Source: JACCWP01 sp963801045 | Lineage (GTDB): Bacteria; Actinomycetota; Actinomycetes; Propionibacteriales; Nocardioidaceae | Direction of reading: 5' to 3' | NCBI GenBank assembly: GCA_963801045.1 | Contig: CAWDDC010000004.1 | Coordinates: forward strand, 930,001 to 994,000 | DNA: 64,000 nt | Part shown: positions 24,429 to 31,280 of the stretch, in pieces | How the letters are laid out: each line of letters starts with the position of its first letter | Numbering within the stretch: position 1 is the first letter of the stretch | Program-made: the position numbers and the translations under genes | The notes under the pieces: generated by a model | Database searches by the model: none | What the model saw: the letters and a program-made list of their open reading frames with translations, nothing else | Told to the model about the DNA's origin: nothing

Positions 24429-25177
24429 AGCTGCACGCCGCGGGTCAGCGCGCCGTCGACGACCAGGTGCGCGCCGGACGTCCGGCTGGACACCGGGCTG
24501 GCCAGGAACACCACAGCGCTGGCGGTGTCCTGCGGCACGCCCATCCGGCCGGTCGGGTTGAGTGCCAGCGCCTCGCCGAAGAACTCGGGCATGCCCTGCT
24601 GGATGTTGTCCCACACCCCGCCGGTGAAGAACGTGTTGCCCGGCGACACCGTGTTGGCCCGCACGCCCTGTCCCGCGAGCTGGAACGCCAGCCCGGACAT
24701 GTAGTGCACCAGCGCGGCCTTCGCGGTGCCGTACGGCCCGGCTGCGAAGTCGACCTCGCGCCCCGACACGCTCGAGATCGCGATCACGTTGCCGTTGTCG
24801 CTGGCCTCCAGGTGGGGGAGCGCGGCCTTGACCAGCCGCACCGCGCCCATCACGTCGACGTTGAGCGACGCCTCCCAGTTGGCCTCGGTGTCCTCGATCG
24901 CGAGCGCGCTCACGTTCGAGACCACGACGTCCAGGCCCCCTAGCGCCGCGGCCGTCTCGCCCACCCACGCGGTCAGCGCAGGCCCGTCCCCTACGTCGAC
25001 CACCGACCCGTGCGCGTGCTCCCCGAGGGCGGCGTCGGTAGCGGTCACCTCCTCCGCGCTGCGGGCGCAGAACGCGACGTCGGCGCCCTCGGCGAGGAAC
25101 GCCTCGACGATCGCGCGGCCGATGCCGCGGGTGCCGCCGGTGACCAGCACACGGGAATCGGTGAGCTGCAGGTCCAT
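24425..25177 (-). CDS. Short-chain dehydrogenase/reductase
   Basis: 250 residues of the classical SDR type. The cofactor motif TGGTRGIGRA is at residues ~14-23, VSNVSA replaces NNAG near 88, the catalytic Ser is in AISSVSG and the catalytic Tyr/Lys in PYGTAKAA near 150. ARS after the second strand suggests NADP(H). It ends with VVDGALTRGVQL. AGGAC precedes the ATG. It is the last gene of a leftward operon with an amidase and an alpha-hydroxy-acid oxidase, pointing to oxidation or reduction of a small hydroxy/keto compound, substrate unknown. Confidence 0.88.
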   Translation of the reverse strand: MDLQLTDSRVLVTGGTRGIGRAIVEAFLAEGADVAFCARSAEEVTATDAALGEHAHGSVVDVGDGPALTAWVGETAAALGGLDVVVSNVSALAIEDTEANWEASLNVDVMGAVRLVKAALPHLEASDNGNVIAISSVSGREVDFAAGPYGTAKAALVHYMSGLAFQLAGQGVRANTVSPGNTFFTGGVWDNIQQGMPEFFGEALALNPTGRMGVPQDTASAVVFLASPVSSRTSGAHLVVDGALTRGVQL

Positions 25178-25199
25178 GGGGAGTCCTCTGGTCGTGGGG

Positions 25200-26201
25200 T
25201 CAGAGCAGGGTCGCGGCGCGGGCCCGCAGGTCGGCGTGCAGCCCGTCGTACGCCATCGCCGCCGGCAGCAGCGCCTTGCGGGCCTTGATCACCGAGCTGT
25301 AGTTGGCGTCGACCACGTTGGCGATCGGTGCCTCGGTGATCTGGGAGAGCAGCTGGTACGAGTCCATCGGGTGCAGGTCGTAGAGCTCGCGGAACCAGTG
25401 GATCATCTCGCCCTGCGCGATCCGCCAGGCGTCCTCGAGCGGCCGGCTGGAACCGATGGCGAGCCAGTAGGTGTCGTCCTCGACCCGTGGCCACGTCGGC
25501 GCGCCGCCCTTGACCAGGTCGACGATCAGCGTCGTGGTCATCGCGCCCTCGACGGCCGTGCCACAGGCCTCGCCCTCGCCCTGGCGGTAGTGCCCGTCGC
25601 CGATCGAGAACATCGCACCCTCGACGTTGACCCCGAGGAAGCAGGTCGCGCCGGCCTTCATCTGCGGCGTGTCCATGTTGCCGCCGAACCGCTCGGGCAC
25701 GAGCGAGCTGCGCACCTCGCCGCCGGGCGGCGCCACCCCGACCGTGCCGAGCATCGGCTCCAGCGGCAGCTCGACCCGCAGATCGCCGAAGCGGGACTCG
25801 AACGCGACGGTGCCGCCGGCGGAGTCGAGGTGGTAGATCCAGGTGGTGTCGGGCAGCGCGTCCTGCAGGTTGACCGTCCGGTCCGTGCCGGTCATGCCGC
25901 CGAAGAACGGGATGGTCGCCGACGCCCCCCAGTCCCGCGCCGGCTCGAGGCTGACGAAGTGCAGCGCCAGGGTGTCACCCGGTTCGGCGCCCTCGACGTA
26001 GAACGGCCCGGTCTGCGGGTTGACGAAGCGCAGGTCGACCTTCTCGCTGGACAGGTCCGCGACCGCCCGCAGCGCCCCGCAGAAGGCGTCGTCGGACCAG
26101 AGGCGCAGGGCGGTGCCGGGGGTGATCCGCATGACCGGCTCGTTGCCGCCGAAGGTGAACGCGTACTGCTCGAACGAAGGGGTGAACTCGACGACGTCCA
26201 T
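25200..26201 (-). CDS. Acetamidase/formamidase-family protein
   Basis: 333 residues. The family is recognised by GTALRLWSDDAFCGAL, VNPQTGPFYVEGAEPGDTLALHF, TIPFFGG, the central PPGGEVRSSLVPERFGGNMDTPQMKAG and VEGAMFSIGDGHYRQGEGEACGTAVE-type strands. FmdA/AmdA proteins hydrolyse formamide or acetamide to ammonia and the acid; this one is somewhat short and its amide is unknown. A TAGGGT box eight bases before the ATG may be an internal promoter. It lies 22 bases upstream of the SDR and 33 bases downstream of the oxidase, in one operon. Confidence 0.88.
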   Translation of the reverse strand: MDVVEFTPSFEQYAFTFGGNEPVMRITPGTALRLWSDDAFCGALRAVADLSSEKVDLRFVNPQTGPFYVEGAEPGDTLALHFVSLEPARDWGASATIPFFGGMTGTDRTVNLQDALPDTTWIYHLDSAGGTVAFESRFGDLRVELPLEPMLGTVGVAPPGGEVRSSLVPERFGGNMDTPQMKAGATCFLGVNVEGAMFSIGDGHYRQGEGEACGTAVEGAMTTTLIVDLVKGGAPTWPRVEDDTYWLAIGSSRPLEDAWRIAQGEMIHWFRELYDLHPMDSYQLLSQITEAPIANVVDANYSSVIKARKALLPAAMAYDGLHADLRARAATLL

Positions 26202-26234
26202 GCCGCGGGACCCTAGGGCACGACCACGTGCTCG

Positions 26235-27449
26235 TCATCCGCCCCGCAGCCGGACCCGGTCGGGCGTCAGCTCGTCGAGGGTGGTGACCCCCAGCAGCTG
26301 CATCGTCTGCCGCACCTCCTTGGTCAGGATGTCGGCTGCCCGCTGCACACCTGCCTCGCCGCCCGCCATCAGGCCGTAGAGGTAGGCCCGCGCGACCAGC
26401 ACGCTGCGCGCGCCCAGCGCGAGCGCGGCCACGACGTCGCCGCCGTTGGTGACGCCACCGTCCATGTAGACCTCGGCCCGGTCGCCGACCGCGTGCACGA
26501 TCGACGGCAGCTGTTCCAGCGGCGTCGGCGCCCGGTCGAGCTGGCGGCCACCGTGGTTGGAGACCACCAGCGCGTCCGCCCCGGCATCGACGATGGCCCG
26601 GGCGTCCTCGGCGTCCTGCACGCCCTTGACCACCAGCGGACCGGGCCACTGCTCACGCAAGGCGACCACGTCGGCGAGCGTGGCGCCGGGGTCGAAGATC
26701 CTGTTGGCCAGCTCGGACACCGTGCCGTCGAAGGAGCTCATCGACGCGAACTCCAGCGGATCGGTCGTGAGCAGGTTGAACCACCAGGACGGGTGCAGCG
26801 ACATGTCGCCGAGCGTGCGCAGGGTCAGCGCCGGCGGGATCGTGAGCCCGTTGCGCACGTCGCGCAGCCGGTTGCCGGTGATGGGTGTGTCGACGGTGAG
26901 CACCAGTGCCTCGAAGCCGTTGCTCCTGGCCCGCTGCACGAAGTCGCGGCTCGCGTCGCGGTCACGCCACAGGTAGAGCTGGAACCACTTGCGCGCCTTG
27001 GGTGCCGCCGCTGCGAAGGCCTCCAGGGAGGTGGTGCCCATGGTCGACAGTGCGTACGGGACGCCGACCCGCTCGGCGACGCGGACGACGGCGGACTCGC
27101 CGTCGTGGTGCATCATCCGGGTGAACCCGGTGGGGGCGAACGCGAACGGCAACGCGGCCGGCGAGCCCAGCACGGACACCGCGGTGTGCACCTCGGACAC
27201 GTCGCGAAGCACGCTCGGGCGGAACTCCACGCGCCGGAACGCCGCCCGCGACCGGCGCAGGCTGATCTCGTCGCCCGCGCCGCCGTCGGTGTAGTCGAAG
27301 ACCGACCGCGGCGTACGCCGGCGCGCGATCGCCCGGAGGTCGGCGATCGAGCCCGCACGGGCGACCCGCCGCTCGGCACCGATGCTGATAGGGGCGGTCC
27401 GCAGCAGCGGCCGCAGCTCGGACCAGCGGGGGGCGCGTCGTCGGGTCAC
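26235..27449 (-). CDS. FMN-dependent alpha-hydroxy-acid oxidase/dehydrogenase (lactate/mandelate type)
   Basis: 404 residues, GTG start with GGAG upstream. The (beta/alpha)8 FMN enzyme family is clear: RTPRSVFDYTDGGAGDEISL, FAFAPTGFTRMMH, YALSTMGTTSLE, WFQLYLWRDR, LTVDTPITGNRLRD, LVVKGVQ and the active-site SNHGGRQLDRAPTPLEQLP with catalytic His and Arg, then EVYMDGGVTNGGDVVAALALGARSV. It oxidises a 2-hydroxy acid to a 2-keto acid and passes electrons to quinone or oxygen. The neighbouring amidase and SDR suggest catabolism of a hydroxy-amide or similar compound (inference). Confidence 0.92.
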   Translation of the reverse strand: MTRRRAPRWSELRPLLRTAPISIGAERRVARAGSIADLRAIARRRTPRSVFDYTDGGAGDEISLRRSRAAFRRVEFRPSVLRDVSEVHTAVSVLGSPAALPFAFAPTGFTRMMHHDGESAVVRVAERVGVPYALSTMGTTSLEAFAAAAPKARKWFQLYLWRDRDASRDFVQRARSNGFEALVLTVDTPITGNRLRDVRNGLTIPPALTLRTLGDMSLHPSWWFNLLTTDPLEFASMSSFDGTVSELANRIFDPGATLADVVALREQWPGPLVVKGVQDAEDARAIVDAGADALVVSNHGGRQLDRAPTPLEQLPSIVHAVGDRAEVYMDGGVTNGGDVVAALALGARSVLVARAYLYGLMAGGEAGVQRAADILTKEVRQTMQLLGVTTLDELTPDRVRLRGG

Positions 27450-27505
27450 GGGTCTCCTCTCGCCGGGCGGTCCACCGAGCACGCTAGTGCGGCAGAGTGG
27501 GACGC

Positions 27506-27898
27506 GTGACGGAGGACCGGAACGTACTCGGTGGCCCGTTGGAGGTATGCGGCACCGAGCCGATGACCGGGTTCCACCGGGACGGGTGCTGCACGACCGG
27601 CCCGTCGGACATCGGCAGCCACACCGTCTGCGCGGTGATGACGGCCCAGTTCCTCGCCCATCAGCAGCAGGTGGGCAACGACCTGTCCACCCCGCGCCCG
27701 GAGTACCGGTTCCCGGGCCTCGTGCCCGGCGACCGCTGGTGCGTGGTCGCGGCGCGGTGGCTGCAGGCGTACGACGCAGACGTCGCCCCGCCCGTGGTGC
27801 TGGCCGCTACCCACTCCCGTGCGGCCGAGACGATCCCGGTCGAGGTGCTGCGGGGCCACGCCGTCGACGTGCCGGACGACCCCGGCGCGCTGGCCTGA
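27506..27898 (+). CDS. DUF2237-family protein
   Basis: 130 residues. The family signature is strong: NVLGGPLEVCGTEPMTGFHRDGCC, TGPSDIGSHTVCAVMTAQFL, GNDLSTPRPEYRFPGLVPGDRWCVVA and CC/His positions that could bind metal. Function is unknown in all members. A TAGTGC at 27485-27490 would start transcription near 27497, where an earlier in-frame GTG lies; 27506 is preferred because the family usually begins a few residues before NVLGG. The gene is divergent from the alpha-hydroxy-acid oxidase. Confidence 0.87.
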   Translation: MTEDRNVLGGPLEVCGTEPMTGFHRDGCCTTGPSDIGSHTVCAVMTAQFLAHQQQVGNDLSTPRPEYRFPGLVPGDRWCVVAARWLQAYDADVAPPVVLAATHSRAAETIPVEVLRGHAVDVPDDPGALA

Positions 27899-28003
27899 CG
27901 TCGCCCGCCGTTCATCGCACCGTGCGCTCGTGGTGCGTGTGCCGGGTCCGGTCAGCGGGAAGCCTCTCCGGGACCGCCCGTCCCCGCCCGGAGGTGCCCC
28001 GCC

Positions 28004-28996
28004 ATGTCTCGTCCGTCCCGCCGCCGCGGCGTGCTCGCCGCCCTGCCACTTCTCGTCTCCCTCCTCGTCGTCGCAGCTCCTGCCAGTGCGCCGGCGGACC
28101 CGGCCGCGCGCGTACCGGACGCGACCGCTGGCCAGCGGGCCGGCGACGAGCCGCTCGTCCGCGCGTTCCGCCAGCTCGACCGGACGGTGCCGTGGGAGCT
28201 CGTCGACCGGGTACCGCTCGACTTCCCGACCTACCACCCGCAGGGCTTTGCCCTGGTCGGCGACCTGGTGTTCATGTCCAGCGTGGAGGTCATCGAGCCG
28301 CCGGTGGTGTGGCCGGAGCCGCACAACGGCTACGACCGTTCGCCTGGCAAGGGCATCGGCCACGTCCTGGTGCTGACCCGCGACGGCGAGCTGTTGCGGG
28401 ACATCGAGCTCGGGCGTGGGCACATGTACCACCCGGGCGGCATCGACTTCGACGGTCGCCGGGTGTGGGTGCCGGTGGCGCAGTACCGCCCGAACAGCAA
28501 GGCGATCGTCTACACGATCGACCCCCGCACGTACGACGTCCGGCGCGAGTTCAGCTACGACGACCACGTCGGCGGCATCGTCCGTGACTACGAGACCGGG
28601 CGGCTGCACGGCGTCAGCTGGGGTTCGCGGACCCAGTTCACCTGGAGCGCCCGGGGCAGGCTGCTGGAGGCCACGGCCAACCCCAGTCACCTCGTCGACT
28701 ACCAGGACTGCGCCTACGTGGACCGGGGCCAGCAGATCTGCAGCGGTATCACCGCGCTGCCCGACGCCGCCGGTGGCAGCTACGAGCTCGGCGGGCTGTC
28801 GCTGCTGGACCTGCGCTCGGACGCGATCCGGCACGAGCTGCCGTTCCCGTACTTCTCCGCCGCCGGTCATGTCGCGACCCGCAATCCGGTGCAGCTCGAG
28901 CTCGACGGCGGCACCCTGCGGCTGCTGGCCGCCCCCGACGACGGCGAGGAGGCCGCGGGCACCGAGCTGCTGGTGTACGAGACCGCTCGACCCTGA
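28004..28996 (+). CDS. Secreted beta-propeller-like protein (DUF6454-like)
   Basis: 330 residues with a GGAGGTG ribosome site. A Sec/Tat-like signal (RPSRRRGVLAALPLLVSLLVV, cleaved near ASAPADP) is followed by a repetitive beta structure: DFPTYHPQGFALVGDLVFMSS, GRGHMYHPGGIDFDGRRVWVPVAQY, HVGGIVRDYETGRLHGVSW, QICSGITALPD, YELGGLSLLDL. The blades and GGIDFDG motifs suggest a propeller. The resemblance to DUF6454 is from memory and tentative. Two Cys may form a disulfide. No function can be assigned. Confidence 0.72.
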   Translation: MSRPSRRRGVLAALPLLVSLLVVAAPASAPADPAARVPDATAGQRAGDEPLVRAFRQLDRTVPWELVDRVPLDFPTYHPQGFALVGDLVFMSSVEVIEPPVVWPEPHNGYDRSPGKGIGHVLVLTRDGELLRDIELGRGHMYHPGGIDFDGRRVWVPVAQYRPNSKAIVYTIDPRTYDVRREFSYDDHVGGIVRDYETGRLHGVSWGSRTQFTWSARGRLLEATANPSHLVDYQDCAYVDRGQQICSGITALPDAAGGSYELGGLSLLDLRSDAIRHELPFPYFSAAGHVATRNPVQLELDGGTLRLLAAPDDGEEAAGTELLVYETARP

Positions 28997-29018
28997 CCCG
29001 CGGCAGGGTTGCTGCACT

Positions 29019-29041
29019 GAATGCAGCATAACGTTGCATTC
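29019..29041 (+). promoter_or_regulatory. Inverted repeat upstream of iclR-like gene, probable operator
   Basis: GAATGCA (29019-29025) and TGCATTC (29035-29041) form a perfect 7-bp inverted repeat with nine bases between. It ends 27 bases before the GTG at 29069. Position and symmetry fit an autoregulatory IclR operator. Confidence 0.6.
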
Positions 29042-29068
29042 TGCGCACACGGCGGTCACCCTCGGCGA

Positions 29069-29833
29069 GTGGGAGATGTCGACCGCACCGGCGCGGCGAA
29101 GCTGGTCGCGACCCTCGAGGCGCTGGCCGAGGGCGTTCGCGACGGTGGATCCGGCCTGACGGTCGCCGACCTGTCCCGTGCCCTCGGCCGGGACCGCTCG
29201 ATCGTGTCGCGCCAGCTGCCCCCGTTGGTCGAGCTGGGCCTGGTGGAGCGGGCGGACGACGGACGGCACCGGCTCGGCTGGCGGCTGTTCACGGTGGCCA
29301 CTCGGGCAGGCGACCAGCGGCTCCGGCTGCACGCGCCGCCGGTGATGCGGCGGCTGATGGCCGTCAGCCAGGAGCGGGTGCACCTCAGCGTGCTGCGCGG
29401 CGGGCACGTGCTGACCGTGCTGTCGGAGCGCCCTCAGCGGTCGGTGCAGTCGGCGGGCTGGGTCGGTCGCACCGTGCCGGCGCACTGCACCGCCAGCGGT
29501 CGGGCGCTGATGTTCGACCACTCCGACGACGAGGTCCGTGCCCTGTTCGACGCCGACGCAGGCGGCGGTCCGCAGGCGCCCACCGACGGCGATCGGCTGC
29601 TCGACCGCGTCCAGCGGGCGCGGCGGCGTGGGTTCGCCACCGTCGACGGCGAGCTCGACGCCGACGAGGTCGCAGCGGCCGCACCGGTGCGCGACTTCAG
29701 CGGGTACATCGTGGCGGCGCTGAACATCTCGGCGCCCGCCTACCGGCTGCGCGGACGGCTGGCGCCTGCCGGCGAGCAGGTCCTGGCAGCCGCCGACCAC
29801 CTGACCTCCCTGCTCACCGACGAGCAGCGATGA
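29069..29833 (+). CDS. IclR-family regulator
   Basis: 254 residues. The N-terminal winged helix (about 8-75) includes LTVADLSRALGRDRSIVSRQLPPLVELGLVERADDGRHRLGWRLF; the C-terminal IclR effector domain follows, with VHLSVLRGGHVLTVLSERP, GRTVPAHCTASGRALM, RRRGFATVDGELDADEVAAAAPVRD and ALNISAPAYRL. GTG 29069 is chosen because an earlier in-frame ATG at 29021 lies inside the operator palindrome. The stop overlaps a possible start of the downstream hydrolase, so the two genes are coupled and the hydrolase is its likely target. Ligand unknown, probably a small carboxylic acid. Confidence 0.9.
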   Translation: MGDVDRTGAAKLVATLEALAEGVRDGGSGLTVADLSRALGRDRSIVSRQLPPLVELGLVERADDGRHRLGWRLFTVATRAGDQRLRLHAPPVMRRLMAVSQERVHLSVLRGGHVLTVLSERPQRSVQSAGWVGRTVPAHCTASGRALMFDHSDDEVRALFDADAGGGPQAPTDGDRLLDRVQRARRRGFATVDGELDADEVAAAAPVRDFSGYIVAALNISAPAYRLRGRLAPAGEQVLAAADHLTSLLTDEQR

Positions 29834-29871
29834 AGCGCCACCTGACCGACCCGACGAGGAGCCCCCGCGCC

Positions 29872-30807
29872 ATGCGCACCGTCGCACTGCCCTTCTACAG
29901 CAACGGACGCCGGCTCGATGCCGACCTCCACCTGCCCGACGACGACAACCACGGCGCGCCGTACCCGGTCGTGATCCCCGCCAGCGGCTACCAGGGGCTC
30001 AAGGTCATCCATCCCGAGCGCTTCGCCCGGGCACTCGCCCCGCGCGGGTACGCGGTCCTGGCGTTCGACTACCGCGGTTTCGGGCTCAGCGAGGGCGAGC
30101 GCGGTCGACTGGTGCCGCAGGAGTGGGCCGAGGACGTACGCGCCGCGGTCGACCGGGTGCACGGCGAGCCCGAGCTCGACGTGTCCCGGATCGCGTTGCT
30201 GGGCTGGGGTCTGGGCGGTGGAGTCGTCGTGCACGAGGCCGCTGACGACGACCGCGTACGCGCCGTCGTCTGCTGCAACGGGATCGGCGACGGCTGGCGC
30301 TCGACCCGCAGCATGCACGACGAGGCCACCTGGCAGCACGTGCTGGCGTCGGTGGCACAGGACCGGGTCGCGCGCACCACCTGGGGCCGGTCGACCACCA
30401 CGGTGCCGTGGGACATCGTCCGGCTCGACCGCGACGCCGTCACCGACGGCTACGTCGGTGCCGAGCTCTACCAGGCCCCCGGGTTCGGCTCCGGCGTCAC
30501 CTGGGAGTCGGCCGACTACCTGATGCGGTTCTCGCCCGAGTCCGTCGTGCACAAGATCGCCCCGCGGCCGCTGCTGGTCGTGCACGGCGAGGACAACTGG
30601 CTGCACCGGGTCGAGGAGGCGCAGTCGCTGTACGACAAAGCGCTGGAGCCCAAGCGGCTCGAGCTGCTGGCCGGCCGCGGTCACACCGAGTGGATGTTCG
30701 ACGAGAACCCGACGTTCCGGTACGTCACGGACATGATCGACGCGTTCCTCACGGACTCGCTGTCGGGTGCTCCGGACCGGCTGCCAGCGCTGGCGGCCGC
30801 CGGCTGA
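29872..30807 (+). CDS. Alpha/beta-hydrolase-fold protein lacking the nucleophile serine
   Basis: 311 residues from ATG 29872, preceded by GAGGAG; an alternative ATG at 29830 overlaps the iclR stop and would add 14 residues. The fold is that of UilS/YcjY-like or dienelactone-hydrolase-like proteins: PVVIPASGYQG (oxyanion region), AVLAFDYRGFGLSEGERG, the nucleophile elbow, PRPLLVVHGEDN (acid Asp) and AGRGHTEWM (His). At the elbow the sequence reads GWGLGG, so Gly stands where GxSxG has Ser. Classical serine hydrolysis is therefore unlikely. It could act by another mechanism or have lost activity. Regulated by the coupled IclR protein. Confidence 0.82.
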   Translation: MRTVALPFYSNGRRLDADLHLPDDDNHGAPYPVVIPASGYQGLKVIHPERFARALAPRGYAVLAFDYRGFGLSEGERGRLVPQEWAEDVRAAVDRVHGEPELDVSRIALLGWGLGGGVVVHEAADDDRVRAVVCCNGIGDGWRSTRSMHDEATWQHVLASVAQDRVARTTWGRSTTTVPWDIVRLDRDAVTDGYVGAELYQAPGFGSGVTWESADYLMRFSPESVVHKIAPRPLLVVHGEDNWLHRVEEAQSLYDKALEPKRLELLAGRGHTEWMFDENPTFRYVTDMIDAFLTDSLSGAPDRLPALAAAG

Positions 30808-30819
30808 GCCAGCCGGATG

Positions 30820-30855
30820 AGGGTTAACCCTGAGCGGCGCCCCCGACTTTCAGGG
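30820..30855. promoter_or_regulatory. Palindrome and stem-loop before the kinase operon
   Basis: AGGGTTAACCCT (30820-30831) is a perfect 12-bp palindrome. Overlapping it, CCCTGA (30828-30833) pairs with TCAGGG (30850-30855) across 16 bases. It lies 13 bases after the hydrolase stop and about 70 bases before the response-regulator start. It may be a terminator, an operator for the six-gene operon, or both. Confidence 0.45.
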
Positions 30856-30899
30856 CTGACTCGCTGCCGTGGGGCCGCTCGAGGATCCACGATTGCGGT

Positions 30900-31280
30900 A
30901 TGAGCACGACCGCACTCATCGTCGACGACCACGCGATGTTCCGTGCGTCGACGCGGCTGCTGCTCGACCTCGAGGGCTTCGAGGTCGTCGGCGAGGCTGC
31001 CGACGGTGCGTCGGCGGTGGCCGAGGCCGAGCGGCTGCGCCCCGACGTGGTCGTGCTCGACGTGCAGCTGCCGGACACCACCGGCTTCGAGATCGCCCGG
31101 GTGCTGCTCGAGCGTCGGCTCGTCGGCCGGATCGTGCTGGTGTCGAGCCGGCACGCCTCTGACTACGGCGAGCAGGTCGGGGAGTCGGGCGCGGTCGGGT
31201 TCATCGCCAAGGACGAGCTGTCCGGTGAGGCGCTGCACACGGTCCTCGACGACGCCGGAGGTCACGATGCGACTCCGTGA
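30900..31280 (+). CDS. Receiver-only response regulator
   Basis: 126 residues, a single REC domain: acidic pair VDDHAMFR at 9-10, phosphoacceptor Asp54 in VVLDVQLPD, the switch Ser in LVSSRH and the conserved Lys in FIAKDELSG. No output domain follows. Proteins like this act by protein contact or as phosphate carriers in a relay. The 3' end overlaps the first kinase gene by 14 bases, so it is the first cistron of a six-gene coupled operon. The sequence is NarL-like in its REC (VDDHAMFR), fitting HisKA_3 kinases as partners. No ribosome site is clear. Confidence 0.88.
   Translation: MSTTALIVDDHAMFRASTRLLLDLEGFEVVGEAADGASAVAEAERLRPDVVVLDVQLPDTTGFEIARVLLERRLVGRIVLVSSRHASDYGEQVGESGAVGFIAKDELSGEALHTVLDDAGGHDATP

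Noticed and set aside
29021..29068. ATG at 29021 as start of the IclR gene
   Set aside because: It lies inside the operator palindrome, and the added 16 residues (HNVAFCAHGG and so on) do not resemble IclR N-termini.
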